64,000 nucleotides of DNA, from NCBI GenBank assembly GCA_023101885.1, contig JALPQD010000143.1:2914001-2978000 (forward strand), written 5' to 3'. Positions 11,215 to 24,019 of the stretch are shown here, piece by piece. The position numbers and the translations under genes were made by a program. The stretch comes from Typhlomys cinereus. Lineage: Eukaryota > Chordata > Mammalia > Rodentia > Platacanthomyidae. How positions within the stretch are numbered: position 1 is the stretch's first letter; the number at the start of each line of letters is the position of its first letter. The notes under the pieces were generated by a model, which saw only the letters and a list, made by a program, of their open reading frames with translations, searched no databases and was not told the origin of the DNA.

Positions 11215-11340
11215 CCATATCCCTGTGTGCCTATAATATCAGTATTCACAAGGTGGGGGCAGGAGGAAGTGACTTAAGTTTAGCCTGGGATACAGAATGA
11301 AACTTTGCATCATGACTGAAGCTGGCCTGAGAAACCTAAA
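11215..11340 (+). repeat. B1-like SINE, diverged
   Basis: The order 'gtgcctataatatcagtattcac', 'ggcaggagga', 'agcctggg' follows a B1/7SL-derived SINE on the + strand. It is strongly decayed. Confidence 0.45.
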
Positions 11341-11454
11341 GGGAATGGTTGAGCTCCTCACCATAGCAGAGAAATTTAGATATTTATTTAAAATACTTAT
11401 GGGTAGATGTATACATGCATATAGTGCTTATATAATGACTCTTTAGTGACATGA

Positions 11455-11800
11455 TCTTGAAATTCTGAAGATGAGCTCAGAAAACAGATAAGAGTTAAAG
11501 TGATTGCCACACAAGCAAAAGATCAGAGTTCAGATCTCAGATCCCACATAACTAACAGGAAGATGGGTGTGATGACCCACCCGTAATCTCACCCTTGGAA
11601 ACAGAAGACCAGGAATCCCAAGCACAAGCTGACTAGTGAGGGGATATTTGATTTGCTTAGAGATCCTGCCTCAAAAAGAATAAGGATTGAAGACAATTCC
11701 TGACTTAACATGCATGCACACAAATGTGCATGTGCTCTCTTATAGGCTTCCACACATATAGACACACACACATAACTATCGCATATACAAATAAAAAATG
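11455..11800 (+). repeat. B4-like SINE, diverged
   Basis: An ID/tRNA-like left part ('gatcagagttcagatctcag') is followed by a B1-like part ('aatctcacccttggaaacag') and a CA-rich tail at 11753-11775. Confidence 0.5.
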
Positions 11801-14440
11801 GAAAATAAATTCTGAGAGTTTCTAAATGCTTTCTCAATTGCACTAATCTGAGGTACAGAGGAAGGAGGTAGAAGAAGGAAGAAGGGAGGACAGAAGGAAG
11901 GACTGAACTCTGACTCCATATAAGAACTTATAGTACCTTATGACATTCAGTTGAATAATGTATTTGAACATCTCTTAACAATTGGACTTAGCTTTTAGCT
12001 CTACTCTTGCTTATATTCTTCCTTGATTTGATCCATGAGCTTTTGCCAATCTGCCTGGTGGAGACATACAAGGCAGGGCACTTTTGTCCTCTAGCCCAAG
12101 AAGATAACACAAACGCCCCTTTCTTCTGTGATTTCTGTTATAAATTGGGTTATAACTCAGGAGGCCATTAGTAGGTGACTTTCAAGTTTGTTTTGCTAAA
12201 AAGAGTCTATTGAGTTTTGCCACAGTTACCCTATTATGCTGGACTAATATGCTGAACTTTTCTTTTTGCTTGCTTGTGCTTCAGGTCAGATGGTCTCCAC
12301 ATTAACAAGCTGTCCTTGACAACCTCTGTAGCGAATTCTCAAGTTTCACCTCATTCAGCCTGTTCCTCTAGACTTGCCCTCTAGCTCTATACGTCAGTTT
12401 CCCCGTCTCCTCTAGAACTTGGTTTATGACAGTTCATTTCACCCTTTATGAAGGACTTGTGTTTTGGACTTGGGTTTTATTTTTTGTTTATACACACTCC
12501 TTTTTATTCCAAATTTACTTTGAGAACTTTGTTTTTCACTGAAGAAAAAAATTAACAAACTGAAAGGCAGCATATGGCATTACACATTTCTCAGATCAAC
12601 TATTCCTAAATGTTCTCTTTAAAAATCATAAAAATTATTGTTTTGTGAACCTTGGCAATAACATTGATGGAATAGCCAGTCAACCATTCAGAAGAACATC
12701 ATAAATACATGCAAAACCACCAGTCGAAAATAGTTGAGGTGTTTCTCTATAAACTCTCATGTGATTATATCTTGGCCATCATGCTTCATGGCACATCCAC
12801 TATTATAAACCTACTGCTTTGATTACCAAGCCTGGACTGAATGCTTCAGTTTAACCACGTTCCTCTTTAGACAGACCACAGTCATCATTTTTAACATAAG
12901 AGAATGGAATGATAGATCCCTTGGAAATGATCACTATCTAACCAATCTAATAAAATACTTTTTGTTTGAATAAATTCTTAAGACCCAAAGTACCATACTT
13001 CCTTAGCTCATCCTTACCTTCAAGGGTGACTGATCCCAAGAGTGAGAACCCTACCCTGGAGAACAATTTAGACAAACAGACGCCAAGAACAAACACTAAA
13101 AACAAAACAAGACAAAACCCTACAAAAAACAATGCTCTGTGGCTCAGCTGCTGATGCTCCCCATCAGGTCTAGAGTGTCTGTGCCCTAAGAATCCTTGAC
13201 TGTGAATAGGATGATGGAGTTGAAGGAGCCCAAATACTTGGCACCTTAAGAAAAGTGCCCAACTCTTAGAGAATAAAGTCAATTTGCACGAGAAGCCACC
13301 TCTTAGTGTGAAGAGGAGTCAAGGGTTGCTTGGTGCCAATTCATTTCTGGGATACGAGCCATCTGCTGCAGATGCCTGCCCAGTCTCTCTGAACCTAGCG
13401 TGGGTTGCTGATCAGATCAGATCAGATGAGCTTAGTTCCCGATAATATCTCTCACTTGCCCCAGGACAGAACTGCTTTTTCCTCGAGATTCCACCAGGGT
13501 CATTCAACAGTGAACCTTATCATCAGGTGTCTTAATCAGGAAAGGCCTAAAAATAAGCTGGGGGAGGGGGGAGGAAAAAAACTTGATTGAAGAACTATTA
13601 AAAACTGGAAATTCTACCAAGCTCTGCAGCCTGATTAGTTCGCCCATCTTACTTTTTTAGATGAGACAGAGGACACAAGAGTCCTGGGTCTATATTTAGC
13701 ATATTTATTTTAGTTATAAAGATGCTAAATCTAGTTTCTGTTCTCATAGAGCTTATAAATCTAGTTGTGACTACAATAATAAAAATATCAAGTTTCTATT
13801 AGATAGAATCTTCTCTTAGCTAAAAAAGATATCATTAGTTACAACTGGAACTAAAAATATAGCAAAATATTAATCCATTTATCTAGGAAATATAAGTGAA
13901 TAGCTTATTGCTCTTTTGATCTTTCCGCTGATTGAGAAAGTTTTAATAAATCATTTAGTTGTTTTTTTAAGAAAATATTTCTTCTGTAATCTAATTCCCT
14001 CTTTGCTTAGTTGTGACATTTGCCTAACAGTTCCATGACTTTTGGTTCAGTTGTTTCTGCAGCAGAACTTCCACAGTAGAAGCCAAGTCATTACCATAAG
14101 AATAAGAGCAAATTTCAGCTGCACTGTCCCTACCCCAAAATACCTTGCTACAAGTGGATACTGTATCAGACCTTGATCAAGGGTTCTGGTGTATACATCC
14201 CATAAATGACATCAGCATATGTAATTTGTGACTAAGGGACATAATGAGAATGACATGTAGATGTGACTTATTTCCATCCATTTGGAAATTTCTAACCACT
14301 ATATTCATAATTCTATAACCACTAAATTCAATGGATGTGTTATTTATATGCTAAAATATACAAAAGAATATCTTTCTTTTACTATGGAAGGGCAAATTTA
14401 ACAGTACCTGTAATATGTCTGAATAAAATAATGGGTAGTA
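11801..14440. other. Intergenic sequence, no gene seen
   Basis: I examined the 111-codon minus-strand frame at 12947-13282 and did not recognise a protein. A short run of 5-bp units (gatca) lies at about 13410-13426. The sequence is otherwise unremarkable. Confidence 0.35.
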
Positions 14441-14620
14441 AGAGAAAGTATGAGGGATTTACATGTTTTCCTGCCAGAGAGATGCTTGCCATGGAAGCCT
14501 GATGACCTGAATTTGATTCTTGGAGCCCACAAGGCAGAAGGAAAACACTGAATCCCATTCACACATATACATGTATCCTCACTCACACACATACACACAC
14601 AAATCTAATAATCAATCAAT
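14440..14620 (+). repeat. tRNA-derived SINE fragment with CA-rich tail
   Basis: The segment 'gcctgatgacctgaatttga' followed by 'acacatacacacacaaat' resembles the 3' half of rodent B3/B4-type elements. It is diverged. Confidence 0.45.
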
Positions 14621-15204
14621 CAAACCAAACAATGTATTATTATCATTAGTCCCAATTCCACCAAACAGGTGTTATTGCTATTTACATTTCGTTTCTCACC
14701 ATTTTCACATTTATATTTGATACATGACAAATCAGCCTGTTCTATAAGGAATTCATGCAGGAAAAAATTAAATGCATAAAAATGAGGATCACTGATTAAG
14801 AGAAAAAAGAAGCATAAAATAATGAAGAAATAAACATGAAACTAAATACCTGCCATAGATATTCTCCTTACAAGAAACACAGTTTAAGAGTTAAGTGACA
14901 CTCTTTCCTCTTTGTTCATTCATTTAAAAAATGCATTGTCTATCTGCTACATGCAGGACACTAAGTAGGTAGTGATTATACGTGTGTGTGTATGTGTGTG
15001 TGTAGAGAGAGAGTTTTGCCTACTTTTTTTTTAAACCATGTTTTAACTAAACAGACCAATAAAGGAGAGTTCAGTGTACTAGGCAGAGATGAGAGGTGAG
15101 GTGCAGTGGAAATATTAAGGCAGACTTTGAAATCAGACTCAATTAAATCTCCATCATTTAAACTATTGCTTGGACCCAGCCTGAGCTCCAAGTCTCTCAT
15201 CTAA

Positions 15205-15540
15205 TAATACTGCTTGAATGTGAACACTTGGTCCCTAGCGTTCTGGGAAACTGTGGAACCTTTGGAGCCAGAAGGAATGACTGGGGGATGAATCGTGGAC
15301 TTGGCCATTTCAGGGTTATAACCCCTACCTGCCAGTATGAACTTTCTGATTTCGGATCCACCAATATGTAAACATGCCATATAACAAGTTTCTACAACCA
15401 TGGAGTAAGTAGCTTCGGTCTCCATGTCTGCCCACTATGATAGATTATACCCTTTAAGACTGAAAAAAAAAATAAACCTTTTTTCCCTTGGCTTTTGTCA
15501 GATATTTTATCACAGTGATGAAAAATCTAACTACAACATC
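15205..15540 (+). repeat. Rodent interspersed repeat, poly(A)-containing
   Basis: It starts near 'gaatgtgaacacttggtccc' and ends with an A-run, 'aataaacc' and 'tatcacagtgatgaaaaatc'. The same layout is seen at 15985-16340 and 39045-39390, so these are copies of one family. I cannot give its library name. Confidence 0.55.
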
Positions 15541-15559
15541 TATAAAATTCAAAGAAAAA

Positions 15560-18345
15560 AAAACTACCTTTACTTTTTAAATTACTTTTTTCTACTTTTA
15601 CAAACATATTGAATATTCATCCCAGCTTCCCTTCCTCCCCCTCCTCCCTTCCCTTCACCACTCCCTCTCACACCCTTCCACCCTTTTGCTTCTATGCTTC
15701 TACGGACCTCGGGGTTCACACTGGTTTGTCTACTCCTTTGGGGGTTCAGGCCTCCATAGTGTAGCAAGTTACCTCTCTTCAGGCCACCCTACTGACATGT
15801 TGCATTTCCCTTCACTCATCCAACTTTAGACCCAAAGGTTTCCACTGTGAGTTCCCATTCTATGGGTATAATAACAGCTTTCTACAGAGCAGTTTGATGT
15901 ACTGTCTTCCTATGTATAAGTTTATTGCTATCTTCCCTACTGATCTTATTCCTCCTTTTTTTAGGTTCTGTTTCTCGTTTATCTATCACGGTTTGAAATG
16001 TGTCCCCCACAGTCTCATGTGTTTGGGAAGGTCATGGCACTTTTGAGAAGTGGAGCTTGCTGGAGGAAGGAGGTCACAAGGGGTGAGCCTTGAGGTGGAT
16101 CAGTGCCACCTTACCTCCATAAGGAGCCTGTCTTTGCAGCAGGCAGTCTTGCAGCAATCAGCCTCTCATATAGGTGTGACATAACCTGTCTCCAGCTTCG
16201 GCCAACCAGACATGCAGCCTCCTCCATGACAGACTGTTTCTGCCCTCTGGAACCATTAGCTGACTAAATCTCCCTTTCTCCCTTAAGTCGCTTGAATCTG
16301 GATGCTCTCTCACAGCGGTAGTTAAGAGTAACCGTTACCGTACCCTTCTGACAAGTAGGTCTTGAGTCCATTCAGAAAACTGCTGGTTGTCTCTTTGGTA
16401 CTCATGCCACTATTACACTGGTAATGATCTGTTGCCATGGTGATTTATATTGCAACTTACAGATCTCATGCCATTGATGGGGCTTGTGATTATTTCTCTC
16501 CCCCCCGCAGCTTCTGCAGTATTCCTTGGTACTGTGTAAGCAATCCAGCAAGGAGAAATTCCTCAGACCAGTTCCAGTTGATGTATTTAGTCCAGGTACT
16601 GTAATCGATTTGTGTTGCATCTTCAATAATAGGGTCTTACTGAATGTTTTTGGAGGGCAAGTAAGAGCAATGGCAAAAGTGTATAGGGTTTGGGACCCTT
16701 TAAGACCTTTCTGATCAAAATTTTATCAGAAAGTGCCACATTCCTGTTACTTCTAGTATAATTTTGTCCCTGGGTTCTGGTAGATCACCTCAAGGCTTTT
16801 ACTTTACTTTCTTTCCTGCTTTCCTCAATCTATGCTTCTCTGAACAGGGACTGCTCATTCTTATTCCTTTCTTTAAAAGACATTTTTTTATATATGTTAC
16901 TAGCAAAGGATGTCCCTTCGGAGTTGTTTTCCACCATCTTTGGGTTTTCTATAAGTCCCTCTGTCCCTCCTATCTCCCATGTCCCTCCTGTCTCCCCTTC
17001 CCTCATTCCCAGGTATGTATTTTTCTCAAATATTTCCTCCTTCATCCTTGTCTTGAGATCATAAATCTCCCCTTTAAAAGGTTTCACCCTAATCATTACT
17101 TCCCACCTTCCCACTCTTATGTCTTTTTTGTGTTTTCTGGCTCTTACAGTGCTTCTAATTTAAATACGTTGACAAGGAAATCAGTTTAATCATCTGCATA
17201 TTAGAGAGAGCATGCAGTGCTTAGCTTTCTGTTTCTGAGATACTTCACTCAATATTAAAGTTTCCAGTTCCATCCATTTGCCAGAAAATTCCATAATCTC
17301 ATCTTGTCTGATGGCTGAGTAGTATTCCATTGTGTATACGTACCACATTATCATTATCCATTCTTCTCTTGATGGGCATGTTGGTTAATTTTACTTTTTC
17401 ACTATTGTGAATAGAGCTGCAATGAACATAGATGAACAAGTGTCTTTGTAATAAGATATACGGCCTTTTGGGAATATTCCAAAGAGTGGTTTAGCTGGGT
17501 CATACGACAGTTCCATTTTTAGCTTTCTGTGGAACCTCCACATTGATCACCACAGAGGCTATACCAGTTTACACTCCCCCCAGCAGTAAATAAGTATCCC
17601 TTTTTCTCTACAGCCTTGTCTGCAATCTCTATTGTTTCTGTTCTTGATCTTAGCCATTCTGACTGGGGTACAATAGTACAGCAAGGTTGTTTTGATTTGT
17701 ATTTCTCTGATAATCAGGGAAGTTAAGCATCATTTAAGATATCTGTTTGATATTTCAGTTTCTTTTTGGGGGAAGTCCCTACTTAGTTCCAGGGCTGATC
17801 TTTTAATTGGAATATTTGCTGTCTTGGCGTTTAATTTTCTGAGCTTTGTATACTCTGGAGATTAATTCTTTGTCAAATTCATAGCTAGCAAAGATTTTCC
17901 TCCATTCTGTGGTTTGTTTTTCTGCACAATTAACAGTTTCTTTTGCAGAACAGAAGGTTTTTAATTCCATGAAGTTCCATTTGTTGATTATTACCCTTAG
18001 TTCCTGGGTATTTGTTGTTCTGCTTAGAAGCTCTTTACCTAGGTCTATCAATTCAAGTGTACTTTCTACTTTTTCTTCTAATAATTTTAGAGTTTCAGGT
18101 CCATTTGGAGTTGACTTTTGTGTAAGGAGAGAGGTAACAGTCAATTTTTTATTCTTCTACATACAGATATCCAATTTTCCCAACACCACTTATTGAAGAT
18201 GTTGTCTTCTCCCTATAGTGCATGTTTGGCACCTTTGTCAAAAATTAAGTGGCTGTATGTGTGGGAGTTTCTATCTGGGTCCTCTGTTCTGATCCATTGG
18301 TCAATGTATCTGTTTTTGTGCTAGTACCTAGCTAAAAAAAACACC
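15560..18345 (-). mobile_element. 5'-truncated L1 (3' UTR and ORF2 3' part)
   Basis: On the minus strand, 17210-18335 is the 3' part of L1 ORF2. The frame at 18144-17803 encodes INKWNFMELKTFCSAKETVN followed by a TEWRKIFASYEFDKELISR-like stretch, a standard ORF2 C-terminal block. The remaining part, 17200 down to 15560, is 3' UTR with a polypurine tract (complement at 15625-15685) near the 3' end. Frames are broken, so no protein is expected. A younger repeat sits inside the 3' UTR at 15985-16340. A second copy of the 3' UTR is at 19228-19915. Confidence 0.85.
15985..16340 (+). repeat. Repeat nested within the L1 3' UTR
   Basis: Compared with the related L1 3' UTR at 19228-19915, this copy has about 355 extra bases here. 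The insertion begins near 'cacggtttgaaatgtg' and ends near 'ctcacagcggtagtt'. Its content matches the family at 15205 and 39045. Confidence 0.7.
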
Positions 18346-18625
18346 ATCTTTTCTAGTAATTGCAACAACTAGGAAGAAGTATGAAAAACTTGTCATAAAA
18401 TATGCTAATATATACTATAGATGCATATATTTTGATAAAACTGTACATATAATGATTAAGGAACATTTTTTGTTCTACCTACAATTTTGTAGCCTGATGA
18501 ATCCAAAAGTTATGTTACTAATCTGTGTCTAAAGAGAAATTGGGAGTTTGAATAGAATTTGCAGTGGTAAAGATGATACTGGAAAACCCAAAGAAGGGAT
18601 ATTAAAAGAATAAAAAGTTTTGACT

Positions 18626-18872
18626 AGGGGGTGGAAAGATGGCTCAAGGATTAAGACTCTACCTTACAAGCAGGATGTCCTGATTTCAGATCCTGGATCC
18701 CACCTAAAAATGCCAGGCAGAAATGGCGGTGGCCTCCAGAGCAAAGCAAAGAGAAGGTCGCACAATCCAGAATAATTTTTGAAGTCGCCCCTGGGCCTCC
18801 ACAGCCATACCCTGTGCCCTCTGACACACACACACACACACACACACAAATTTTAAAAAAATTTAAAAGTTT
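18626..18872 (+). repeat. tRNA-headed SINE with (CA)n tail
   Basis: It begins 'gggggtggaaagatggctcaagg', with an A-box-like 'tggctcaagg', and runs through a body related to the other copies to (AC)n at about 18823-18848. Near-identical flanks, 'agttttgacta' (about 18617) and 'agtttttacta' (about 18868), are a likely target-site duplication. Confidence 0.8.
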
Positions 18873-19227
18873 TTACTAAATTCAGCCCCATGCCCAGTGA
18901 GAGCTAGAGTCTTGTAAGTCAAGCTCTCTAGAAACAAATTTATGGTGAAACTGACAGTTCAGCCTATTCCAGAGTCTCATGTCATCAAAAGTAACTGTTA
19001 CCACACTCAATAATCATTTGGTTGAATATTACTTTATTTTTCCATTTAGGCTGTCTTCAGGAACAGAAGTGTCTATTATAGAACATAAGAGTATACTGTT
19101 CATTAAAAAACGATTCAGAAGTTAAGTGAAAATACTGAGATGATCAAATAACTAAGATATGACTATTACTATTTCAGCTGTGGGTTAAACCCAACAGAAT
19201 AAGTCACCGTTCTGTCAAGCAATATGC

Positions 19228-19915
19228 TTTTACAAGCATATTGGATATTCATCCCAGCTTTCCTCCCTTCTCCCCCTCCTCCATCCTTTCCCTTCCCTTC
19301 ACCATTCTGTCCAGGGTTCACTCTGATCTGAATACTTTTGTGGCTGTTCGGTCCTCCACGGTATATCAAGTTACCTCTTTTCAGGACTCCACTGATATGT
19401 TCATTTCCCTTCAGTAATCGAGCTTTATTCCCAAAGGTTTCCACTGTAAGTGCCCATTCTATGCATATAATAACAGCTACCAACAGAGTACTTTGATGTA
19501 TTGTCTTCCTACCTATAGGTATATTGGATATCTTCCCTATTGATATCTTTTCCTCTCCCCTTTTTTTATACATTCTTGTTCTAGTTTACAGCAACAGGGA
19601 TGTGTACCCTTCTGACAAGCGAGTCTTGAATCCAGTCAGAAAGCTGCTGGTTGTCTCCTTGATATTCATGCACTATTACACTGGTGGTCACCTGTTGCCA
19701 TGATGATTTATATTGCAACTTACAGGTCTCATACTACTGATGGGGCTTGTGAATATTTCTCTCCCCCAGCAGCTTCTAGAGTATTCCTTGGTACTGTGTA
19801 AGCTACCCAGCAAGGAGAAATTCCTTAGACTAGTTCTAGTTGATATATTTTGCCCATGTTCTGTGATCCGTGTGTGTTACATCTTCAGTAATAGGTCTTA
19901 CTGAAGGGTTGACTA
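19228..19915 (-). mobile_element. L1 3' UTR fragment, second copy
   Basis: It is co-linear with 15597-16660 but lacks the nested repeat: 'acaagcatattggatattca', a pyrimidine-rich tract (complement of the L1 polypurine tract), then 'tttatattgcaacttacag' and 'agcaaggagaaattcct'. Confidence 0.8.
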
Positions 19916-20034
19916 TTTTTAACTACTGAACAGTCTACAGATGAAATTCCTAGCTTTTAAAAATTTGTATATGCCTAGTAAGATATATGTTATAAAATAT
20001 GAGCAAATATATTGTACAAAATATAGGATATAAT

Positions 20035-20285
20035 ATTTTACGCATGTGTATGCCATACTTTGGATCATATTCACCCCCACCACCAGTTGACCCTCTCTTG
20101 TCCCCTTCTGCTAGTGCTTTTTCCTTCTAAATGGTTCGATTTCTTATTTTCATGTTCAGCGGTTGTTAAATTTATATTCCACACAAAAAAGTACTGACAA
20201 CTTATCTTTTTGAGTCTGGTTTACTTCCCTTAACATGACTTAACAAGTCCTAATAGAATATTTTTTATTGTAAAGCTAGTAAAGT
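20035..20285 (-). mobile_element. L1 3'-UTR fragment interrupted by an LTR-like insertion
   Basis: The stretch 'atactttggatcatattcac' followed by a C-rich segment matches, on the minus strand, rodent L1 3' UTR. The L1 appears to continue at 20636. Confidence 0.6.
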
Positions 20286-20289
20286 TCTG

Positions 20290-20625
20290 GTCCTGTGAGA
20301 ACCCACACCCACCACCCCTCCAGTGTTTACTACCTCACTTCCCTAGTGACTCCTGGGACACTCCTTAGCAACACCCAAGACTATATTGTAACTCCATCCC
20401 CCTATGCCCAGTTCTCTGGTCATGGTGGCTCCCCATACCAGCACTTTTTCTGCTCTAATGCTTTACCATCTTAAGACTATGGCTTCCTTTTTGCCCCTGT
20501 CAGAATGAGTGTCTAAGAATTTCTTCCCTTTTTTCTCATGTGTTCTGGCTTCAGTCTGCAATTCTGGTACACAAGAACCGCAAGTAAACTTTCTGCAAGA
20601 TTTCAGTCTTCTCTACAGCCATATA
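20290..20625 (+). mobile_element. Solo LTR-like element, about 330 bp
   Basis: It starts near 'tgtgagaacccacacccacc' and ends near 'cagtcttctctaca', giving plausible TG...CA ends. The reverse complement of 29335-29530 shares 'acttccctagt', 'actcctgg' and 'ccttagcaacaccca'. Length and solo status suggest a MaLR-type LTR, by inference only. Confidence 0.5.
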
Positions 20626-20635
20626 AAAGATCAAT

Positions 20636-20880
20636 ACTCTATTGTGTATATATTTTTTTATTTTTTTATCCATTTTCTTATCCATTCATTTGTCGATGAG
20701 CACTAAACTGGTTCCAATATTAGGTAATTGTGGATAATAGCATGAAAAACATGAGTGTGGAATGATCTTAATTGTATGCTGATTTTGATTCCTTTGTGAT
20801 GAATGTATTAATATTTTAACAGTGCCAATGATACAGGTATCATTTAACCAAAAGTTAGAAATCACGATTGGTCTGTAAGC
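20636..20880 (-). mobile_element. L1 ORF2-end fragment
   Basis: The + strand reads 'tctattgtgtatatatt', then 'gtgatgaatgtatt'-like L1 antisense phrases. The segment is decayed. Confidence 0.6.
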
Positions 20881-21114
20881 CATTCATGGTACCACTATTG
20901 CCTTTATTATTCTCCATCTAAGGAAGGATAGACAAGCATCACAATTCTGGCCACAGAACCTTTGTTTTGAAATAAAATGAATTTACTCGAGAGTTTAACT
21001 ACTTGCTCTAATGATGAATATGAAACTGATTTCAATTTAGTTTTTCCAAATAATAAAAAACTCTTTTCTGGACACAAAAGCTGTTTCCACCTATTTAGTT
21101 GATGAAACAATATC

Positions 21115-21174
21115 TTAGAGCTCATTTTTAAAGCACTTTCCATTTCCTACCTTCACTCTATAACCTCCTCCTAC
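21115..21174. repeat. 60-bp direct repeat, copy 1
   Basis: This near-identical copy of 21945-22004 contains the shared core 'ttccatttcctaccttcact' followed by 'ctataacctcctcct'. Confidence 0.8.
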
Positions 21175-21689
21175 ATGAGTTTCTTCCTGCCAGTCCTTAA
21201 GCTCATTCCTAACTCCATTTCCATTATTAATAAGGTTTTTGCAAACCTTATGAAAATTTCTTAAACTTCTCAAAACTTTGAAAAACATATTCTCTCCTTT
21301 TGAACATTTGCCTCTACAGTAATAGCATGGTCATCATTGACATTATTTAATAGTATCTCTTTGTCCCATGAAATTGTAAGCTACACAAGGGTAGAGGAAT
21401 TCTTCTTTTTTCCCCCCATTAGATTTTCAGACTTGCTGAAGTGTAGGCATATAGGAACTAACTGCATGTTGAAAATAGGAGAGTTTGACAAGAAGAAATG
21501 AGGCCACCTGTATGCTATGTTATTATGTAAAAATGTTTCATATGCAGAAAATTATTTCATTCATTCTCTTCCTCATAATGTGTGAATGGACTCACTTAGT
21601 TCAGGTAGAACATTATAGACAAGCTGCTTTTTTAAATTCTAAGCAACAAATTTATTCTGGGTAATTTTTTAAGAGGGGAGACATGACTG

Positions 21690-21800
21690 TGGACATAGCT
21701 GAGTTGGTAGAGTGCATGCCCTATATGCACAAAACCCTTGATTCATCTCTAGAACTGGAAAACAAACAATAAATAGATAATAAAATACAAAAATAAATAA
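21690..21800 (+). repeat. ID-like SINE
   Basis: A tRNA-like head, 'catagctgagttggtagagt', is followed by an A-rich tail (aataaatagataataaa). This is consistent with an old ID element. Confidence 0.55.
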
Positions 21801-21944
21801 GAAGTCAATTGAATAGACTAATACTGAAACATTTCACAGGGTTCCTGGAAAAAATGAGCAGTCAACCCTAAAGATGTATGACAACAACAAAAAATTGTGG
21901 ATCTTATCTGTGGTCATTGCTGCTAATACGACAGACTTCTAACT

Positions 21945-22004
21945 CCTAGAGCTCATCTTTAAAACATTTTCCATTTCCTACCTTCACTCTATAACCTCCT
22001 CCTC
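21945..22004. repeat. 60-bp direct repeat, copy 2
   Basis: It pairs with 21115-21174, about 830 bp upstream. The following segment (22015-22075) resembles the 3' end of an LTR ('atgtgttctggcttcaatct'). Confidence 0.8.
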
Positions 22005-22254
22005 CTCATTTTCAATAAGCCTTGCTTTAATCTTTCCATGTGTTCTGGCTTCAATCTTCAATTCTGTTTCTGTGTTTGCCATTACAATTTTCAAAGATTC
22101 AGAAGAGACAATAATAACTAGTTCTGTGCTTGTCAACTCTCAGCATATCCCTAGACTGATCAGATTTGACTATCACATGGTAAAGGTACCAACACTTGTG
22201 AGTTTTGATCTATTCTTAGGAAAGAGGAAACTGGTAAGTAAAGAGATCACCTGT

Positions 22255-22560
22255 CTTAGTTACTTAACTCATTTCTATGACAAAGTACCTGATGACAAGA
22301 AAACTTAGGAGACAAAGAGTTTATTTGGGACACAAGTCCAGGTTACAATTATTAGTCACAAAGCAGAAGCTTGAAATAGTTGTTCAACACAGTAAAGAAA
22401 TAGACAGGGAATGAATGCCTGAGCACTAGATCTCAGCTCATTCCCTCCATCTTTATATAGTCTTGAATCCCCTGCTGATTTCAGAAGAGCTATTATGATA
22501 GCTTCCTCCTCTGAAGACGGATTTCCTTATTAAGCCAAGTATAACCTGACCCTAAAAGAA
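22255..22560 (-). repeat. Rodent interspersed repeat, unnamed family
   Basis: The segment 'atgacaagaaaacttaggag' followed by 'gagtttatttgggacac' resembles the reverse strand of an abundant rodent repeat that ends in a polyadenylation-like AATAAAC. Family name not assigned. Confidence 0.5.
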
Positions 22561-23159
22561 AAATCAGGGAGAACTTTTGTCAGTACTCCCCAAGAAGCAT
22601 TCATTTTCTGGAAAAAATTAGAAACGAATTGCAAAAAGAGAACCATATGATTACTCCAAAATAACATTGCTGTCAATTTGGATTCTTGTCATATTTTCAG
22701 AAGCATGAGTGTAAAAGTCATACATCTTAAAATAACTGATAGATGATTGACATTAACTGAAACAGAAAGTTCCTTTAAAAATCATAATAGCAGTAATATT
22801 TTTAAATTACCACTTTCTCCCGTAAGACAGCTACTTAGGGATCAGATATTTCTGTCATTTCACATAATATAGTGATATTTCTCAATACTCTATCACTATT
22901 AGAAAAATATGGAGCCAGTGTAACTAACTTGTTATTCACACAATTAATTTTAATTCACACTCTCATTTATATTATACTATTATAAGCGTCAAAGAGGTTC
23001 CTGAGCAGTGTGATCTTGTATGGATGGGAACATTGACTCAAATAAGCTCCTGAAGTGATATCAGAATGAACATGGCTGCTCAGCAAATGAAATGATTGTC
23101 TAGGAAACGTCATGTCAACAAGCTTACAAGTGATAGTTCTGAGTATGATCACTGAAGTT

Positions 23160-23285
23160 TATTTATTTATCTATCTAATGATTTTGGCTAAGATTCCTTT
23201 GTAGCGCAGGCTGGCTTTGAACTTCTAATTCTCCTGTCTTCCAAGTGCTGAGATTACAAATATATGATACTACACCCAACTGAAG
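23160..23285 (-). repeat. B1-like SINE, diverged
   Basis: The + strand reads 'gcgcaggctggctttgaact', then 'ccaagtgctgagattacaa', the complement of a B1 element. Confidence 0.7.
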
Positions 23286-24019
23286 GTAACCATTTAAAAT
23301 TAGAATTTAAAATTACATGTATTTTCTGTAGGTTACTGTTCCTAGAAGTTTGAATAGCTGCTATTTATTTAAGAGAGAAGATAAGAGAAGAGAGAGACAC
23401 ACAGAGAGAATACACGCTTGCCATGGCATACATGAGTGGCAAAGAACAACTTTCAGAAGTCATTTCTTTCCTTCTACCTTGTGGGCTTCTGCTTCTGAAT
23501 ATCAAGCTCAGGTTTCCAAGTTTATGAATAAAGTCTGAGTTATATTTCTCATCTTACATGAATGTTTTTGTTGAAACCTAAACACATTACAGTACATTTG
23601 CTCTTGAATAATAAAAACAAAATATCAATGACTATATTTAGGTTATTCAGAAAGTTACAATCACTACTAGTATTAGAATTCCCACAGCATATACATGAGT
23701 AACAAAAGAGTTTAATATTAAGTTAGCTGAGGAATCCAGTGAGGTGCCTGAAAAATAAGAGAAGGAATTAGAATTATTATTCCTGTATCTGAAAGTAGGA
23801 GGGTGTGTGCAAGCAATTGCTAGGAACTGAAGAGGGTTGCACATGTAGGTCTAGGAGAAGATGCTGAGAAAGTCCTGGATACAGTCCTGAGGTCCCACAA
23901 AGAGGCATGATCCTATGCTGCTGCCTTTCACATTTCCTTCCAGGGCAGATTGTTGGCCTCAAATGGAAATCAAAGGGAAGAGGGGGTTGAGGTGATACAG
24001 TTCATAAAAAGTAACACAA

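Noticed and set aside
12947..13282. Possible retrocopied gene fragment on the minus strand
   Set aside because: No protein was recognised, and the frame crosses an A-rich simple stretch.
17803..18144. 113-codon minus-strand frame as a host gene
   Set aside because: It matches the L1 ORF2 C-terminal region and is part of a truncated L1.
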